From the NCBI GenBank assembly GCA_020284085.1, contig JACEVL010000203.1, forward strand, positions 437,001-501,000: a stretch of 64,000 nucleotides of DNA, written 5' to 3'. This document shows positions 12,071 to 21,988 of the stretch, one piece after another; within the stretch, counting starts at the first letter, position 1, and the number at the start of each line of letters is the position of its first letter. Under the pieces are notes generated by a model. The model was not told the DNA's origin. It saw only the letters and a program-made list of their open reading frames with translations, and searched no databases. A program made the position numbers and the translations under genes. The stretch is from Aporrectodea caliginosa. Lineage: Eukaryota > Annelida > Clitellata > Crassiclitellata > Lumbricidae.

Positions 12071-13100
12071 TCAGAAGCGCTCCCAGTGTGCTAAGCCCAG
12101 CGAAAATAAACAGGTTTTGAGAAAAGCGAAGGAAGAAGAGAGACTGCCAGAGAGAATTTTAGAGCGAACAGAAGGAGAAAGAGCATTCCAAAGAGAGGGA
12201 CCAATTGAAGCAAAGGAACGAGCCTGAGCCATAGCAGTTCTACTACGGGGAACCAAGAGGTCAAGTCTATTGCAGGAACGAAGTGGACGGTGGGAGGAAG
12301 CTGAGTGAGGCCAAAATAGTACGCCAACCAGATATTGCGGGGCAAGACCCCTCTGAGCCTTGAAGATCAGAGAGAGGATTTTAAATTGTATGCGAGCATG
12401 CAGAGGGAGCCAATGAAGTTCATCAAACATAAAGGAAGAGATGTGAGAGTACCTGGGAAGGCGGGCTATAAGTCTAGCAGCTGTGTTGAGGACCGACTGA
12501 AGAGGAGAGAGACGAACCTTAGGAAGACCAACAAGAAGGGAATTGCAGTAGTCAATCCGAGAAAATAAAAAAGCATGAACTAAAGTTGTGAATATGGAGG
12601 AGGACACAGAACGACGAATGACCCTGAGACGCCTTAAGTGAAAATAGGAGGAGCGTGTGAGATTAGAGATGTGCTCGGTAAGGTAAGTGAACTATCAAGG
12701 GTAACACCCGGATCGCGTACACTTGACGAGAAAGAGAAGAGTGGGAACTTTTCAGAGAGGAGAGCAAAATCAAGTCTATGGAGCTGCTGAGGGGTACCAA
12801 AACAGATGAATTGAGTCTTAGAAGCATTAAGGGAGAGGCGATTAGATGACATCCAAAAGTGGAGATGATTAGAGAGAGAGATTGAATACTCCCGACCAAA
12901 AGCAACTGCGATGACGAAGGACCATGAACAAATGCTTGCACATCATCAGCGAAGAGATGACCAGCAGCACCACAGATCGGAAACAGAGAGGAGATGTCAG
13001 CCGTATATAAAATAAATAAGAGAGGGGCGAGAACGGAGCCTTGAGGGACACCCAGTTTAACGTGGACCCATTGGGTTCTGGAGTCACCAGTAACAATCAT
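12071..13100 (-). pseudogene. L2 ORF2: rest of RT and C-terminus, broken frames
   Basis: 12663-13100 carries the GVPQGSV and FADD blocks. 12634-12852 carries MSSNRLSLNASKTQF. 12071-12607 carries DYCNSLLVGLP, LHWLPLHARIQFKI and GPSLWNALSPSVR up to the natural stop. Together these are the second half of the L2 reverse transcriptase in three frames, showing several indels. Confidence 0.8.
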
Positions 13101-14860
13101 TTGGGTTCGTTCAGATAGGTATGAGCGAAACCAACAAAGGGGAGGCCCTTAAGCCCATAAGAGGTCTCAAGACGCTGAAGAAGAATCTCATGATCAACCA
13201 TATCGAAAGCTGCTGAGACATCATAGAGAGCCAGAAGAGTCAGTTCAGACCTATCAACAGCAGAATAGATTTCAGAAAGTAGGGAAAGGAGGGCAGTCTC
13301 GGTGGAATGGTTAGCCCTAAAGCCAGACTGGTTAGTAGGAAGTAGACCAGATTGATCAAGATAAGGGAGAAACTGGAGAGAGACAAGACGTTCTAGAGTC
13401 TTAGAAAGAAAGGATAGATTTGAGATAGGCCGGTAATTTTTGCAAAGGTTGGTGTCAAGGTTAGGCTTTTTGAGCGAAGGAAAGACAAGGGCCCGCTTCT
13501 GCGAGGGAGGAATGCAGCCTTCAGAGAGCGACCTATTAAAGAGATATACCAAGAAAGGGGCAAGATCATCCAAAATGTCATTAATGATAAAAGGGGATAG
13601 TGGATCTAAATCACATGATTTTAAGTTAACAGACGGTAAAACTGAACGAAGGTCCGACTCAGAGATAGGTCGAAAACCATCGAAGACAGCTGACGTTGAG
13701 GTAAACGTTGGAGGAGGAGCGTCAGCGGTTGAAGCACGAAGACGGTCGATCTTGGCTGTCAGCATTTCAAGGAATTCATTTGCTGTGAAGGAAGGGGTTT
13801 CAGTTGAGCGAGAAGACCGGCCAAGAAGCCCCGAGACAGACGACCACAGACGTCTGGGATTCTTCGCGTTTCGGGAGACCAGCTTTTCCAAGTAAGCTGC
13901 CTCCTTTTGATGGTAGAGACGATGGAGGGCACGAAGCTGGGCAATCCAAGCTAATCGATCTTTGGGCTCCTTAGTCCGGCGATAACGTCGCTCTAGGCAT
14001 CGAGTTTGACGACGACGTCGATGACAGTCGGCGTCAAACCAGACTGCCAGTGGACGAATACGTGTCCAAACTTTGCGACGAGGAAGCATATTGTCAAGGA
14101 TATTCGTAACGGTAGAAGTGTAGAGGTCAAATAGCTGTGCGACTGTAAGCGTGTCGAGAGTGGAACTAGGTGAGGAGAGAAGAGTGTCACGTATGGCAGT
14201 CCTGAAGGCCGGGTGGTCAAGCGACTTCCACCCCCGCATCATGCGAATGGAATGAATTGGTTGTAGATGAATGGATGGAAGAGTGAAGCTGATGACTGAG
14301 TGATCCGAGAGCGTAGGAGGAGTAACTGTGAGATCGTCCACTTGATCATCATCAGTGGTGATGACAAGATCAAGATGGCCACCCAATACGTGGGTGGGTT
14401 GATTGATATGCTGGCGAAGGCCAAACTGTGACAGAAGGTCGAAGAATCGGATGGAAGTAGGAAGAGTAGGTTCTTCTAGATGAATGTTAAAATCTCCAAG
14501 GATAATGAGCTGGCTGTTCCGCGTAATGAGGATCTCCAGAATAGAGGAGAGCTCTTCAAAGAATTGTCCAGTAGGAGACGAGGAACCGGGTCTATAGATC
14601 GTGAGGAGGGTGACAGGACCACGAGGAGTGGCAATGCTCAGGCAGAGAGCTTCCAACGTGGTAAACGAACAGTCAAATTGCACTTGTGAGACGCGTAGCG
14701 AAGAGCGGAAGAATACTATGATGCCACCGCCACGGGCCTGGCTGCCGTCTGGATGAGGCGGACGAGGGCAATCGCGCGAAGAGAAGCCCGGAGGAGTTGC
14801 ACGCGCATGTCTCCATGGGCCGCAGAGCGATGGCAGAGGAGAGAGACAAAGATATTGCAA
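13097..14860 (-). pseudogene. L2 ORF2: endonuclease and first half of RT
   Basis: Longest open stretch of the LINE at 12028-14905, 587 codons. Endonuclease covers roughly residues 45-210 with the GDFNIH and SDH motifs. The reverse transcriptase begins near residue 440. The frame is lost just after LPFVGFAHTYL, where the usual WFRSYL block is disturbed, so the enzyme cannot be active. Short open frames on the opposite strand are shadows. Confidence 0.85.
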
Positions 14861-15119
14861 GTGAAATTACTCTGACTAAAGGCTTCTAAATAAATTGAAG
14901 AAATCAATACAGCTTCCCACCGTGAAAAGTCTTTCTGCGATCGTTGATGAGATCACTCAGATTCGCTCATGAATGGCGCTTTAGAAGCTTGGAGCTGAAG
15001 ATTATGATTAATCTGGCAATCAATCTACATATTACGACAATATAAATGCTCGTTGAGTACTTTCTCTGCGCATAGTAACGCTTCGTTTAAGCTTTCGAGT
15101 GAGCGAGAAATGAGGTATC

Positions 15120-15158
15120 TATTATAGTGTCATTAGTAACCTATTAAAAGGTGTCTAA
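15120..15158 (+). promoter_or_regulatory. TATA + AAAGGTGTCTAA unit, copy 14
   Basis: TATTATAG, 27 bp to AAAGG, then AAAGGTGTCTAAGCTGAGCTC. Followed by the block GTAACGACATCTGGCGGCTG. Confidence 0.5.
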
Positions 15159-15581
15159 GCTGAGCTCAATATATTTCGTTGCAGTAATTGGTAACGACAT
15201 CTGGCGGCTGCCGAGGTCTTTGACGTCGTCATTAGGTCAGCCTCTGCGACATCATAGTGTGGAAAAGATAAAAATAATATATAAATCTAATGCAGAAACT
15301 CGATTTAATAAATAAGCCACCATTGGGAGGTGAACCGTTAACAGTATGCACAGACGCGCATGGGACGAACGCTGTAACCAATGCAGCTAACTGGGCTAAC
15401 ACTCTGTACACACCTGAATAGACCACGCCCTGTTATCATAGGCGAAAATCCTATATCCAATTCACAGCGAGGTATCTTTCTGATACACTTCACTGAGTTC
15501 GTCGGATGTTCACTCTACTTTGTCGATTAATGTATCACTCACAAGGACACTAAACCATCTTATAATTGAACGAAAATTTGC

Positions 15582-15624
15582 TATATATAGGTTCTGAAGT
15601 AACCGATTTAAAGGTGTGTCTAAA
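15582..15624 (+). promoter_or_regulatory. TATA + AAAGGTGTGTCTAA unit, copy 15
   Basis: TATATATA, 28 bp to AAAGG, then AAAGGTGTGTCTAAAGTG, with a GT duplication inside the motif. Followed by CTAACGACATCTGGCAGC. The ~90 bp after the motif match copy 14 moderately well. Confidence 0.5.
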
Positions 15625-15705
15625 GTGAACATAATATAATCTGTTGCTGAAAATTCTAACGACATCTGGCAGCTTACAAGGTCTTTGACGTCGACAATAG
15701 CTTAA

Positions 15706-15935
15706 TAATAATAATAATCTTTTCTTTATTAAGCGCCTGACTAACGCACTGCGCTGTACATTTACATGTTATGCAATTGAAATCTTAACTACTAACAGAA
15801 CAGACAGCCATGTAATACAACGGCGCTAATAGCAGCCTACAAAGCAAATCCGCCCAACGGGGGCTCGAACTCGGTACCTCTCGGTCTCTGTGCCAGCTGT
15901 TATCCAAAGCGCCATGGGCCCCCCCATGTACTTCT
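15706..15935 (-). mobile_element. tRNA-derived SINE (family 2)
   Basis: The minus strand has a tRNA-like head with B box GAGTTCGAGCCCCC, then the same body as 5183-5390, ending GGCGCTTAATAAAGAAAAG plus ATTATT units. Confidence 0.7.
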
Positions 15936-16245
15936 AACGATATTAGAGTGTGAAAAAGATAAAACGTACAAACATCTAACGCCAAAAAAGCAAATAAGAT
16001 AGCCTTCGATTATTTTGAATGTTGTTTTGTATATATTCATACAAAACCTTCGACATCGACGTTATTTGAAGGAAAGTTAAGTCACTTAAAATGACTCGTT
16101 GCCGTTAAATTATGCACGACTATTCAGAAATGTTTCGTGGCAGTTAAAGTATGCAGGACTCTTTAGCGATAACTAATTGAATCATTGCCAATTCACAGAA
16201 ATTAATTGAACGTTTTAATAGTTGGTTAGTGGTTGTGTCATATAT

Positions 16246-16550
16246 GTTGTGTGTGGGGTGGGGTGTAGTGGTTAGCGCGCTGGACTGTCAATCGAGAGGT
16301 CGGCGGTTCAAATCCCCGCCAAGACAGAAAATTTGGTTCGAGATTTCTGTTCCAACAGCACCCTGTAGCCAACTCAGCTATAATGAGTCTACTGTTCACT
16401 GACCGTACACTGTCCGTGGAAGATGAGACGGTGAGGGAGAGTATTGGCCACCCGCCCTCGTATGCCGAGGCTAAGAAAATGAAGTCGCTCACACTTCATA
16501 CCCATGGCTGCCTCAGGGCTACCTTAAGGGACTGCTCTTCTTAGTCTATG
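16246..16550 (+). mobile_element. tRNA-Asp-like SINE (family 1)
   Basis: The tRNA head has an A box (AGTGGTTAGCGCGCTGG), an anticodon loop CTGTCAA that would read GTC (Asp), and a B box GGCGGTTCAAATCCCCGCC. A ~200 bp unrelated body follows with GTGTACGGTCAGTG complementary blocks. Other copies on the minus strand lie at 52935-53130, 57399-58550 (split by a transposon) and 19400-19495 (partial). Too long and poorly paired in the acceptor stem for a working tRNA gene. Confidence 0.75.
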
Positions 16551-16724
16551 TTGTTGCAAGATGATTAGCGTCGCCCACTTCGTTTCTCTAGGCTTGGGAC
16601 TGGCAATACCAACCAATCTTCAGATATATTCTTACTACAGTAGAGGTAGCGTAGGTTAACATCAAAGGCTAAGTCGCCGTAAGATGTCGCTAAGCACTAC
16701 TATTGACGTTTATATTAGTTTCAA

Positions 16725-16764
16725 TTAAGACACCTCTATATCGGATCGCAATGTCGTTATAATT
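16725..16764 (-). promoter_or_regulatory. TATA + AGAGGTGTCTTAA unit, copy 16
   Basis: On the minus strand AATTATAA, 27 bp to AGAGG, then AGAGGTGTCTTAATTG. Confidence 0.4.
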
Positions 16765-17464
16765 AAACCTGTCATTTAATTCAGTCGTTCACTAAGTTTT
16801 TGGTTCTGATTGTATTGTATGTTTTCCGTATAATTGTCGACAACGGCCTTTGATGTCATAAGACGACGTTAAACTGTGGTTAAATAAATAAAATCAATCG
16901 TTCACTGCATCCTTATATCATCATCAGGATCCATGGGTCGAAGGCCCGTAGGTGTCCAACGCTTGCATCGGATTTCATTCGTATTTTTTCTTTACGAACG
17001 GAGTATCTGCACCCATCCGTTCGACCTTCGCACTTCTCCGTTAAAGAGAGTTCCAGGCTTAGGACTGGCTCTGATATCCACTTGTGGTATCAGAGGCGGA
17101 GATGCCGCCAACGTTTGCCAGCTTTTTCAGGGTTCCTGCTGAGCGTGTCCACCTCGCGTAGCGCCCTAAGGTGGTACTTCGGCCAAGACCTTCACCACTG
17201 ATGGCATAGCCTCAGCAGGCACTCCCCTACTACTGACTGTTGCCACCCCCTCACCACGTTGAGGTGTGAGTCGGACTTTGAGGGGCATCCTTATATACAG
17301 TGACTAATTTCGGATAGTACAACAAATATTCCTATGGCCCTATGGGACGTTCAGGCATTGGTTTCCCAGTTTAACGGCAGCTTATGACAACATTGGCCGT
17401 TGACGCCGGCAAAGATTAGTTTTGGCATATTACAGCTCTTATCAGGCATTGAACGACAAATGCG

Positions 17465-17505
17465 TTATAAATATATCTGAAGCAATCGATTAAAAGGTGT
17501 GTAAA
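17465..17505 (+). promoter_or_regulatory. TATA + AAAGGTGTGTAA unit, copy 17
   Basis: TTATAAAT, 28 bp to AAAGG, then AAAAGGTGTGTAAAGCTGAAC. Confidence 0.45.
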
Positions 17506-18512
17506 GCTGAACTTGATATTAATGCGCGCAGTAAATATATATATATATATCATATAATATCTCTTCGTTTAACAGAACAGACTGACAAACCGCAGTGAGT
17601 TACATAATGGAAAGGCAGACAGATCTAATATATGGGGTATAGTTGCTGAGGGTACTTTACCGTTTATTGAAAAGCCTAAACTAGAGTATGTTTATGCTAC
17701 CGTATTTTATTATTATTATTATTATTATTATAGACGACTATATTTAATTAAACGACTATTATTTAATAACTAACTGGGGACTGCCAGAACCTTTGACTTT
17801 GACCTGATCTTAGGCAAGGTTAAGTCACTTTACATGATTCGTTGCTGGAGGAAGAAAATTTAATTATGCAAGACAATTTAGTGATGACTAATTGAACGAT
17901 TGTCATTTACGTAAATTAGTTGCTGTTTAACGACGCTGTGTCATTACGTTACCTATGACCCTGTATTGTTCGCTGTCTCGTTCAACTGCTAAATGTGATG
18001 CGATAACGTCTTTTAAAATTATCAGTAAATTGCCGAACAAGGCAGATATTGCGCGAGTAGATAAGGTAGTCCGAGGATCGAAAAGGCAATCGAAAGTTTC
18101 AGCTTGTCTGCAGCTGTGAGAAAGACATTTATCGCGCCTCTTTGGCGGAAAATTTATACTGAAATCAAAAGACAGAGGGACAGAGAAAGAGAGACACAGA
18201 CACAGACAGCGAGACAGAGAAAGGAGTGATGCGGTTATAAAAGTATTTTGGCAATCAATCAGTGCTAATTACATAATTATGATATCATTTCTGAATAATA
18301 TATACAGTTCGAATTTATTCATTTAGATAATGTATGTTTTTCTGCAGTAATCTTTATGCAGAGGATTCCTCTTTGACTCTCTGTTAGGCCGTTCAACATC
18401 GTAGTCTCGTGCCACCTGGACGCCTCTGTTCTGGCTCACCGTGTAACTCGTTATTCTCAAATCGACTATTCACCGACGACACCGATCTGTTTAAATAAGC
18501 GCAATGCACGTT

Positions 18513-18552
18513 TATTATAGTACAATGATTCAATAAATAAAAGGTGTCCAAT
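18513..18552 (+). promoter_or_regulatory. TATA + AAAGGTGTCCAA unit, copy 18
   Basis: TATTATAG, 27 bp to AAAGG, then AAAAGGTGTCCAATTGTAGCG. Confidence 0.5.
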
Positions 18553-19091
18553 TGTAGCGTTTTATTTCATGCTGTAGCTTTCAGCGTCTAATGACATGGA
18601 ATATACATTTTTCAATTATATAATCAGTGTGTGGTCTCCAGCTCCATTTACTGTGAAAAACCACTCGCAAGAATTTAACCTGATTTTCCATCTTCATTTC
18701 AAATCAAATCATATCATATCAACTTTATTGTTCACTGCTTCAATTCAGTGTTTACATGTTACGACAGATTTTGTTTCAAATGCAGTAACAATGGGTAATA
18801 CGCTAATAAACCTTAAGTTCCGCTAACAGGATAGACTTAGTGCTATGTTCATCAGTCTAGTCTATACAGCGGATTATTTAGTAATTTATTTATGACTTCA
18901 TTTCTTAAACATCATTATAATCAAATCAACATACTATAGTTCACTTAGTTTTATATAACGTGGCCAACAGTATTATTGTTATTCGGCAGTAAACATTTAT
19001 TTTGTTCTTGATCAGTCTTAATGATAATCATTGATAAATGATTTCTTTTGGCACACAGGATTCATGTTGTGGCAAATCCAATTGCAAGCTC

Positions 19092-19131
19092 TATTATAGC
19101 ACCTTAATAAATCTAATAAAAGGTATCTAAT
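19092..19131 (+). promoter_or_regulatory. TATA + AAAGGTATCTAA unit, copy 19
   Basis: TATTATAG, 27 bp to AAAGG, then AAAAGGTATCTAATTG. One base differs in the motif. Confidence 0.45.
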
Positions 19132-19399
19132 TGTTTGTCTTTCGTGTGGTAATTTACTGCGTTAAATTTACTGCTGTACATAAGAACCAGTATCGTATCC
19201 ATATCTATATATTTCAGAATGGAATTTCGCCAACATCTATGTATCTTTTATCTTTTAAGCGTTCAAATTAATTAGATTATGACTGTTTAATCTATAACGG
19301 CATAAAATATAAAATTATCGAGAATTTATCAGTTTTGCTAGTATAATGCCATACGCTTTAATATAGCAGTCATCACTAAGAAGCAGAAGAGTAGTCCCC

Positions 19400-19495
19400 A
19401 TCTTTTTCTTAGCCTCGGAATATAAGGTTGTTGGCCAGTGCTCTGCCATGCCATTCATCTTCCTATCGATAACTTACAGTCAGTGTATACTCATT
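19400..19495 (-). mobile_element. Partial tRNA-Asp-like SINE (family 1)
   Basis: TTTTCTTAGCCTCGGAATAT and TACAGTCAGTGTATACTCAT match the non-tRNA body of the SINE at 16246-16550 in reverse. The tRNA head is missing. Confidence 0.5.
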
Positions 19496-19688
19496 TAGAC
19501 AAGTTTCTGCCCAGGAAGAGATTTTAAATACCTGTAAATGTAAGAAAACTGGCCGTGCATAGAATCTGTACATCTTAGTTATAGGCATTACATTCAAACT
19601 CACTATAAAATTAAATAAATTTTATTGTTAGAGAAGCGCCACAAGTAGTCATTAAACGCTGGATTCTGCCATAAATACATTGCTCAAA

Positions 19689-19728
19689 TTAAACACCTTT
19701 AATATGCCAAATGACTGCAGTATAAATA
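19689..19728 (-). promoter_or_regulatory. TATA + AAAGGTGTTTAA unit, copy 20
   Basis: On the minus strand a TTTATA box, then AAAGGTGTTTAATTTGAGC. Last copy before a gap of 37 kb. Confidence 0.45.
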
Positions 19729-20108
19729 AGATCAATTCTTATAGTGATACTGATACTTATAGTGATACTGATATAGTGATACTGATACTATATATATTCA
19801 ATTCAATTCTTATAGTGATACTGAAGGGGATTCGCCAGGTGGCGACCGTTACGACTAAATATCATCGATACGTTTGATAATAAAAGTTAAAAATAAACGT
19901 TAAGAGTGAATGTTCTTAACTACAAAAGTTACGGATTTTATGGACTTATCGCTCGAATTCTCCGTAGAAATAAATCAGGTTCGAAATGCGAAAGCATATT
20001 CAATAATTTTGGTTTTGATTTCACTGTGATCGGAATATCGTTTCGACGTTTTCGCGCGTCAAGGCGGGAAACATAATTTCTTACGAAAATAAAGGAAATA
20101 AAATAGAA

Positions 20109-20486
20109 ATGGGGAAAAACAAACTAAAACGTCGTCTAGACACTTCATCAAGTTCGTCGAACTCTGGAGATACTTCATTGAACATTCCTGAAGAACAGAA
20201 AATAGACGCGCAAAAGAAGGCGTACGCACAACAGGAGGTCCAAAAGGTCTTGCCGACAGCCCGTGAACCTACTTCTGGCTTGACTGAGGATATCGAAAAT
20301 ATAAAAGAAATCGAACGAACCAATACAGAAGGTAAACAAATATCTGAATCTGTTGAGGATTTACGAAATTTCATTTATAAATCTTCTGACAACCTTCGAA
20401 ATGAAAATTTGTCACAGAACAATAGTGATTACTTTGAGTCGTACTATGAATCAATGGCCAGAAGGAGGTCTCGTTCANGTTTATAA
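20109..20486 (+). CDS. Unknown ORF of a Maverick-like element
   Basis: 125 codons, ATG after an A-rich leader. Lys-rich start (MGKNKLKRRL), a Ser run, then a charged Glu/Lys/Asn-rich chain with no membrane segment and no motif I recognise. It runs towards the minus-strand ORFs of the same block and ends at the single N (20478), where its reading stops after an Arg/Ser-rich stretch. It may therefore be cut short by an assembly gap, and its stop codon may not be its own. The link to the neighbouring element is inferred from position. Confidence 0.4.
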   Translation: MGKNKLKRRLDTSSSSSNSGDTSLNIPEEQKIDAQKKAYAQQEVQKVLPTAREPTSGLTEDIENIKEIERTNTEGKQISESVEDLRNFIYKSSDNLRNENLSQNNSDYFESYYESMARRRSRSXL

Positions 20487-20780
20487 ACAACCGTATCGAT
20501 ATCCAACTTCACAACGGATTTAAACCTCCAATTACTACCTCGCATCTGATAACTTGCCATGCTCTCCTTAATTTTATCCACTGCACCGCTATATATTTCA
20601 CCCACGTCGGTTGCGTCTAAAATGATCTCAGTCTTCGATTTAAAATTAGGTTCAGCCTCTATTACTTCTCCAGATTTCATATCTACTTTCTCCATTACAC
20701 ATAAAAGATTGAATTGAACTTTTACCCCTCGAGATTTCGTTAGCAGACTGACTACCCGCGGCCTTACAGCATCGAGGAAA
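20444..20780 (-). pseudogene. Polinton/Maverick-like DNA polymerase ORF, second piece
   Basis: Open frame in which the family block SFLDAVRPRVVSLL is followed by NLLCVMEKVD, a TDVGEIYSG segment and MRGSNWRFKSVVKLDIDTVVYK. This stretch precedes the catalytic part of large type-B DNA polymerase ORFs in selfish DNA elements. Everything after VVYK, including the polymerase palm, is missing: the homology stops exactly at the N. It lies in a different frame from the piece at 20764-21330. Confidence 0.55.
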
Positions 20781-21330
20781 GATGTGACGTCGATTCCCCG
20801 GTTCCTTCGATTGTGTATCGCTTAGTAAATCCCTTAATAGCATTCGCGGTCTCTAGGATTTCGAACTTCTTTTCATTAATTTTACTAAAAATACCCGAAA
20901 CCTTTAACATCAACGAGTCTAATTTTTCATTCATGGGTTTCTTTTCTCGAGGAGTTACGTAATTAATCAACCAATCCGCAAAAGAATTAATTTTCAACCT
21001 TACCTTATTCTTCGCTTCAGTCAAAACATTATTAAAACGAGATTTCCATGTATTAGATGAAGGTTTATACTTACCTGGAACAAGCGTTGGAACTTTGATG
21101 TCTGGAACTGGAGCGTCTAGTAGGTTGCTTTCGTGTACAGTCTTAACGCTTTGTGTAGGACTAGACGATAGGAATGTCACGAGATCCGCTTTTCGCAATC
21201 TCGAATAACCTACCATCCCGTTCTCTTTAGCGATATTTCGTAGTTGTTTTACTGTATTCATTTTGTATTCCATTTTATATACAGAATCTATTTCTTTAAG
21301 TCCTTTCATGAAATCAGAATTTGTATTCAT
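20764..21330 (-). pseudogene. Polinton/Maverick-like ORF, N-terminal piece with SAP/Rho-N-like motif
   Basis: 188 codons from a good ATG. Residues 25-55 (TVKQLRNIAKENGMVGYSRL) resemble SAP/Rho-N helix-extended-helix DNA-binding motifs. Then come a DAPVPDIKVP segment and a NEKLDSLMLKV helical part ending AIKGFTKRYTIEG. The continuation lies one frame away in 20444-20780, so an indel separates the two pieces near 20800. Family assignment is from remembered similarity to ORFs of large DNA transposons and not from a search. Confidence 0.55.
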
Positions 21331-21367
21331 TTTTAGAGTAGTCTGCGTAATTTTGTTTTTTCACACG

Positions 21368-21380
21368 AGCTTATATAGGC
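21368..21380 (-). promoter_or_regulatory. TATA box of the Maverick-like ORF
   Basis: On the minus strand GGCCTATATAAGCTC lies about 45 bp before the ATG at 21330, in a short A-rich leader. Typical position for a TATA box with its own start site. Confidence 0.5.
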
Positions 21381-21411
21381 CTACGACAGAGACTCGCGGA
21401 ATTATCCCGAC

Positions 21412-21600
21412 TATTACGCGATGACTCAACAGCGTGTGATCGTAAAACTCCTTAAGGCTGACGATGTATAATGCTATGGGATATTACGCGATGACTCAAC
21501 GACGAGGCGGTTGAGATTATCCATACCGCGGGAAATTCCGGCAGTTTCAAGAAACGCCTACGATTATTAATAACTTAGGTTATTACGCAATACGTAAAAT
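21412..21600. repeat. Repeated TATTACGCGATGACTCAAC upstream of the ORF
   Basis: TATTACGCGATGACTCAAC occurs twice (about 21413 and 21481), followed by TTATTACGCAATACG near 21572. TGACTCA is an AP-1-type site. The block lies just upstream of the TATA box at 21368 and may be a terminal or regulatory part of the element. Confidence 0.45.
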
Positions 21601-21724
21601 ATAACATAGGTTATAGGAAAGTGACATTTATTTATGTAGCGCATTTGTAATGAGCCAGAGGATTTATATATATACTACTGACGTTCTGAAGAAGTCGCGA
21701 GATCACGACTCTTAAAGAGATGGA

Positions 21725-21988
21725 TTACTTGACGAAGATGTCATCGATGGCTGTTGAGTCGTTGAAAGCGTGGCAGCTGCGACTCAACGTATCTACGCTG
21801 TCCATCAGAGACTGATGTTCGAATCGGATGTCCGTCTGAAGGTCTCCAAGGCTCTGCTTAAGGATGCTGTCGTGGTCGACAAGCAGTTTCGTTATGACGT
21901 TCGGAGAGATGTCAACGAAAGCAGTCAGGTCCATCTCTCGCGGCCACGAACGGTAAGTCTGACCGGAGTCCAGTTGGAAACCAGTCAA
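21725..21988 (-). CDS. Channel gene: last exon seen (helical tail)
   Basis: Acceptor CGTTCCAG before [15 protein letters not shown], phase 0, matching the upstream exon. An alternative acceptor 30 bp further in (GGTCAG) keeps the phase. It encodes an amphipathic helix-rich stretch ([30 protein letters not shown]) that resembles the region near residue 40 of the preceding exon. It ends in TAA, although AAGTAATC just there could be a donor leading to a missing membrane helix 2. Confidence 0.5.
   Translation of the reverse strand: MTGFQLDSGQTYRSWPREMDLTAFVDISPNVITKLLVDHDSILKQSLGDLQTDIRFEHQSLMDSVDTLSRSCHAFNDSTAIDDIFVK

Larger units (their letters stand above)
12028..14905 (-). mobile_element. 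L2-clade non-LTR retrotransposon, degenerate
   Basis: Minus-strand element of 2.9 kb. An apurinic endonuclease that has lost its N-terminus keeps the blocks RGGGIIVFF, ILGDFNIH and LSDHSVISF. A reverse transcriptase follows with KNYRPISNLSFLSKTLERL, NQSGFRANHSTETALL and LYDVSAAFDMVDH, then, in other frames, [17 protein letters not shown] (in place of the usual YADD) and RIDYCNSLLVGLP. The 3' end is GAGAGGCGCTTTACAAAT with an ATACG-type tail. Truncated 5' and frameshifted at least twice. Confidence 0.85.

Noticed and set aside
12335..13895. Plus-strand frames at 12335, 13440 and others
   Set aside because: Antisense shadows of the L2 ORF2.
16265..16320. tRNA-Asp gene
   Set aside because: A and B boxes are good but the acceptor stem does not pair, and the same head is attached to a common body elsewhere, so it is a SINE. 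The tRNA-Ala-like head at 58560 is rejected for the same reason.
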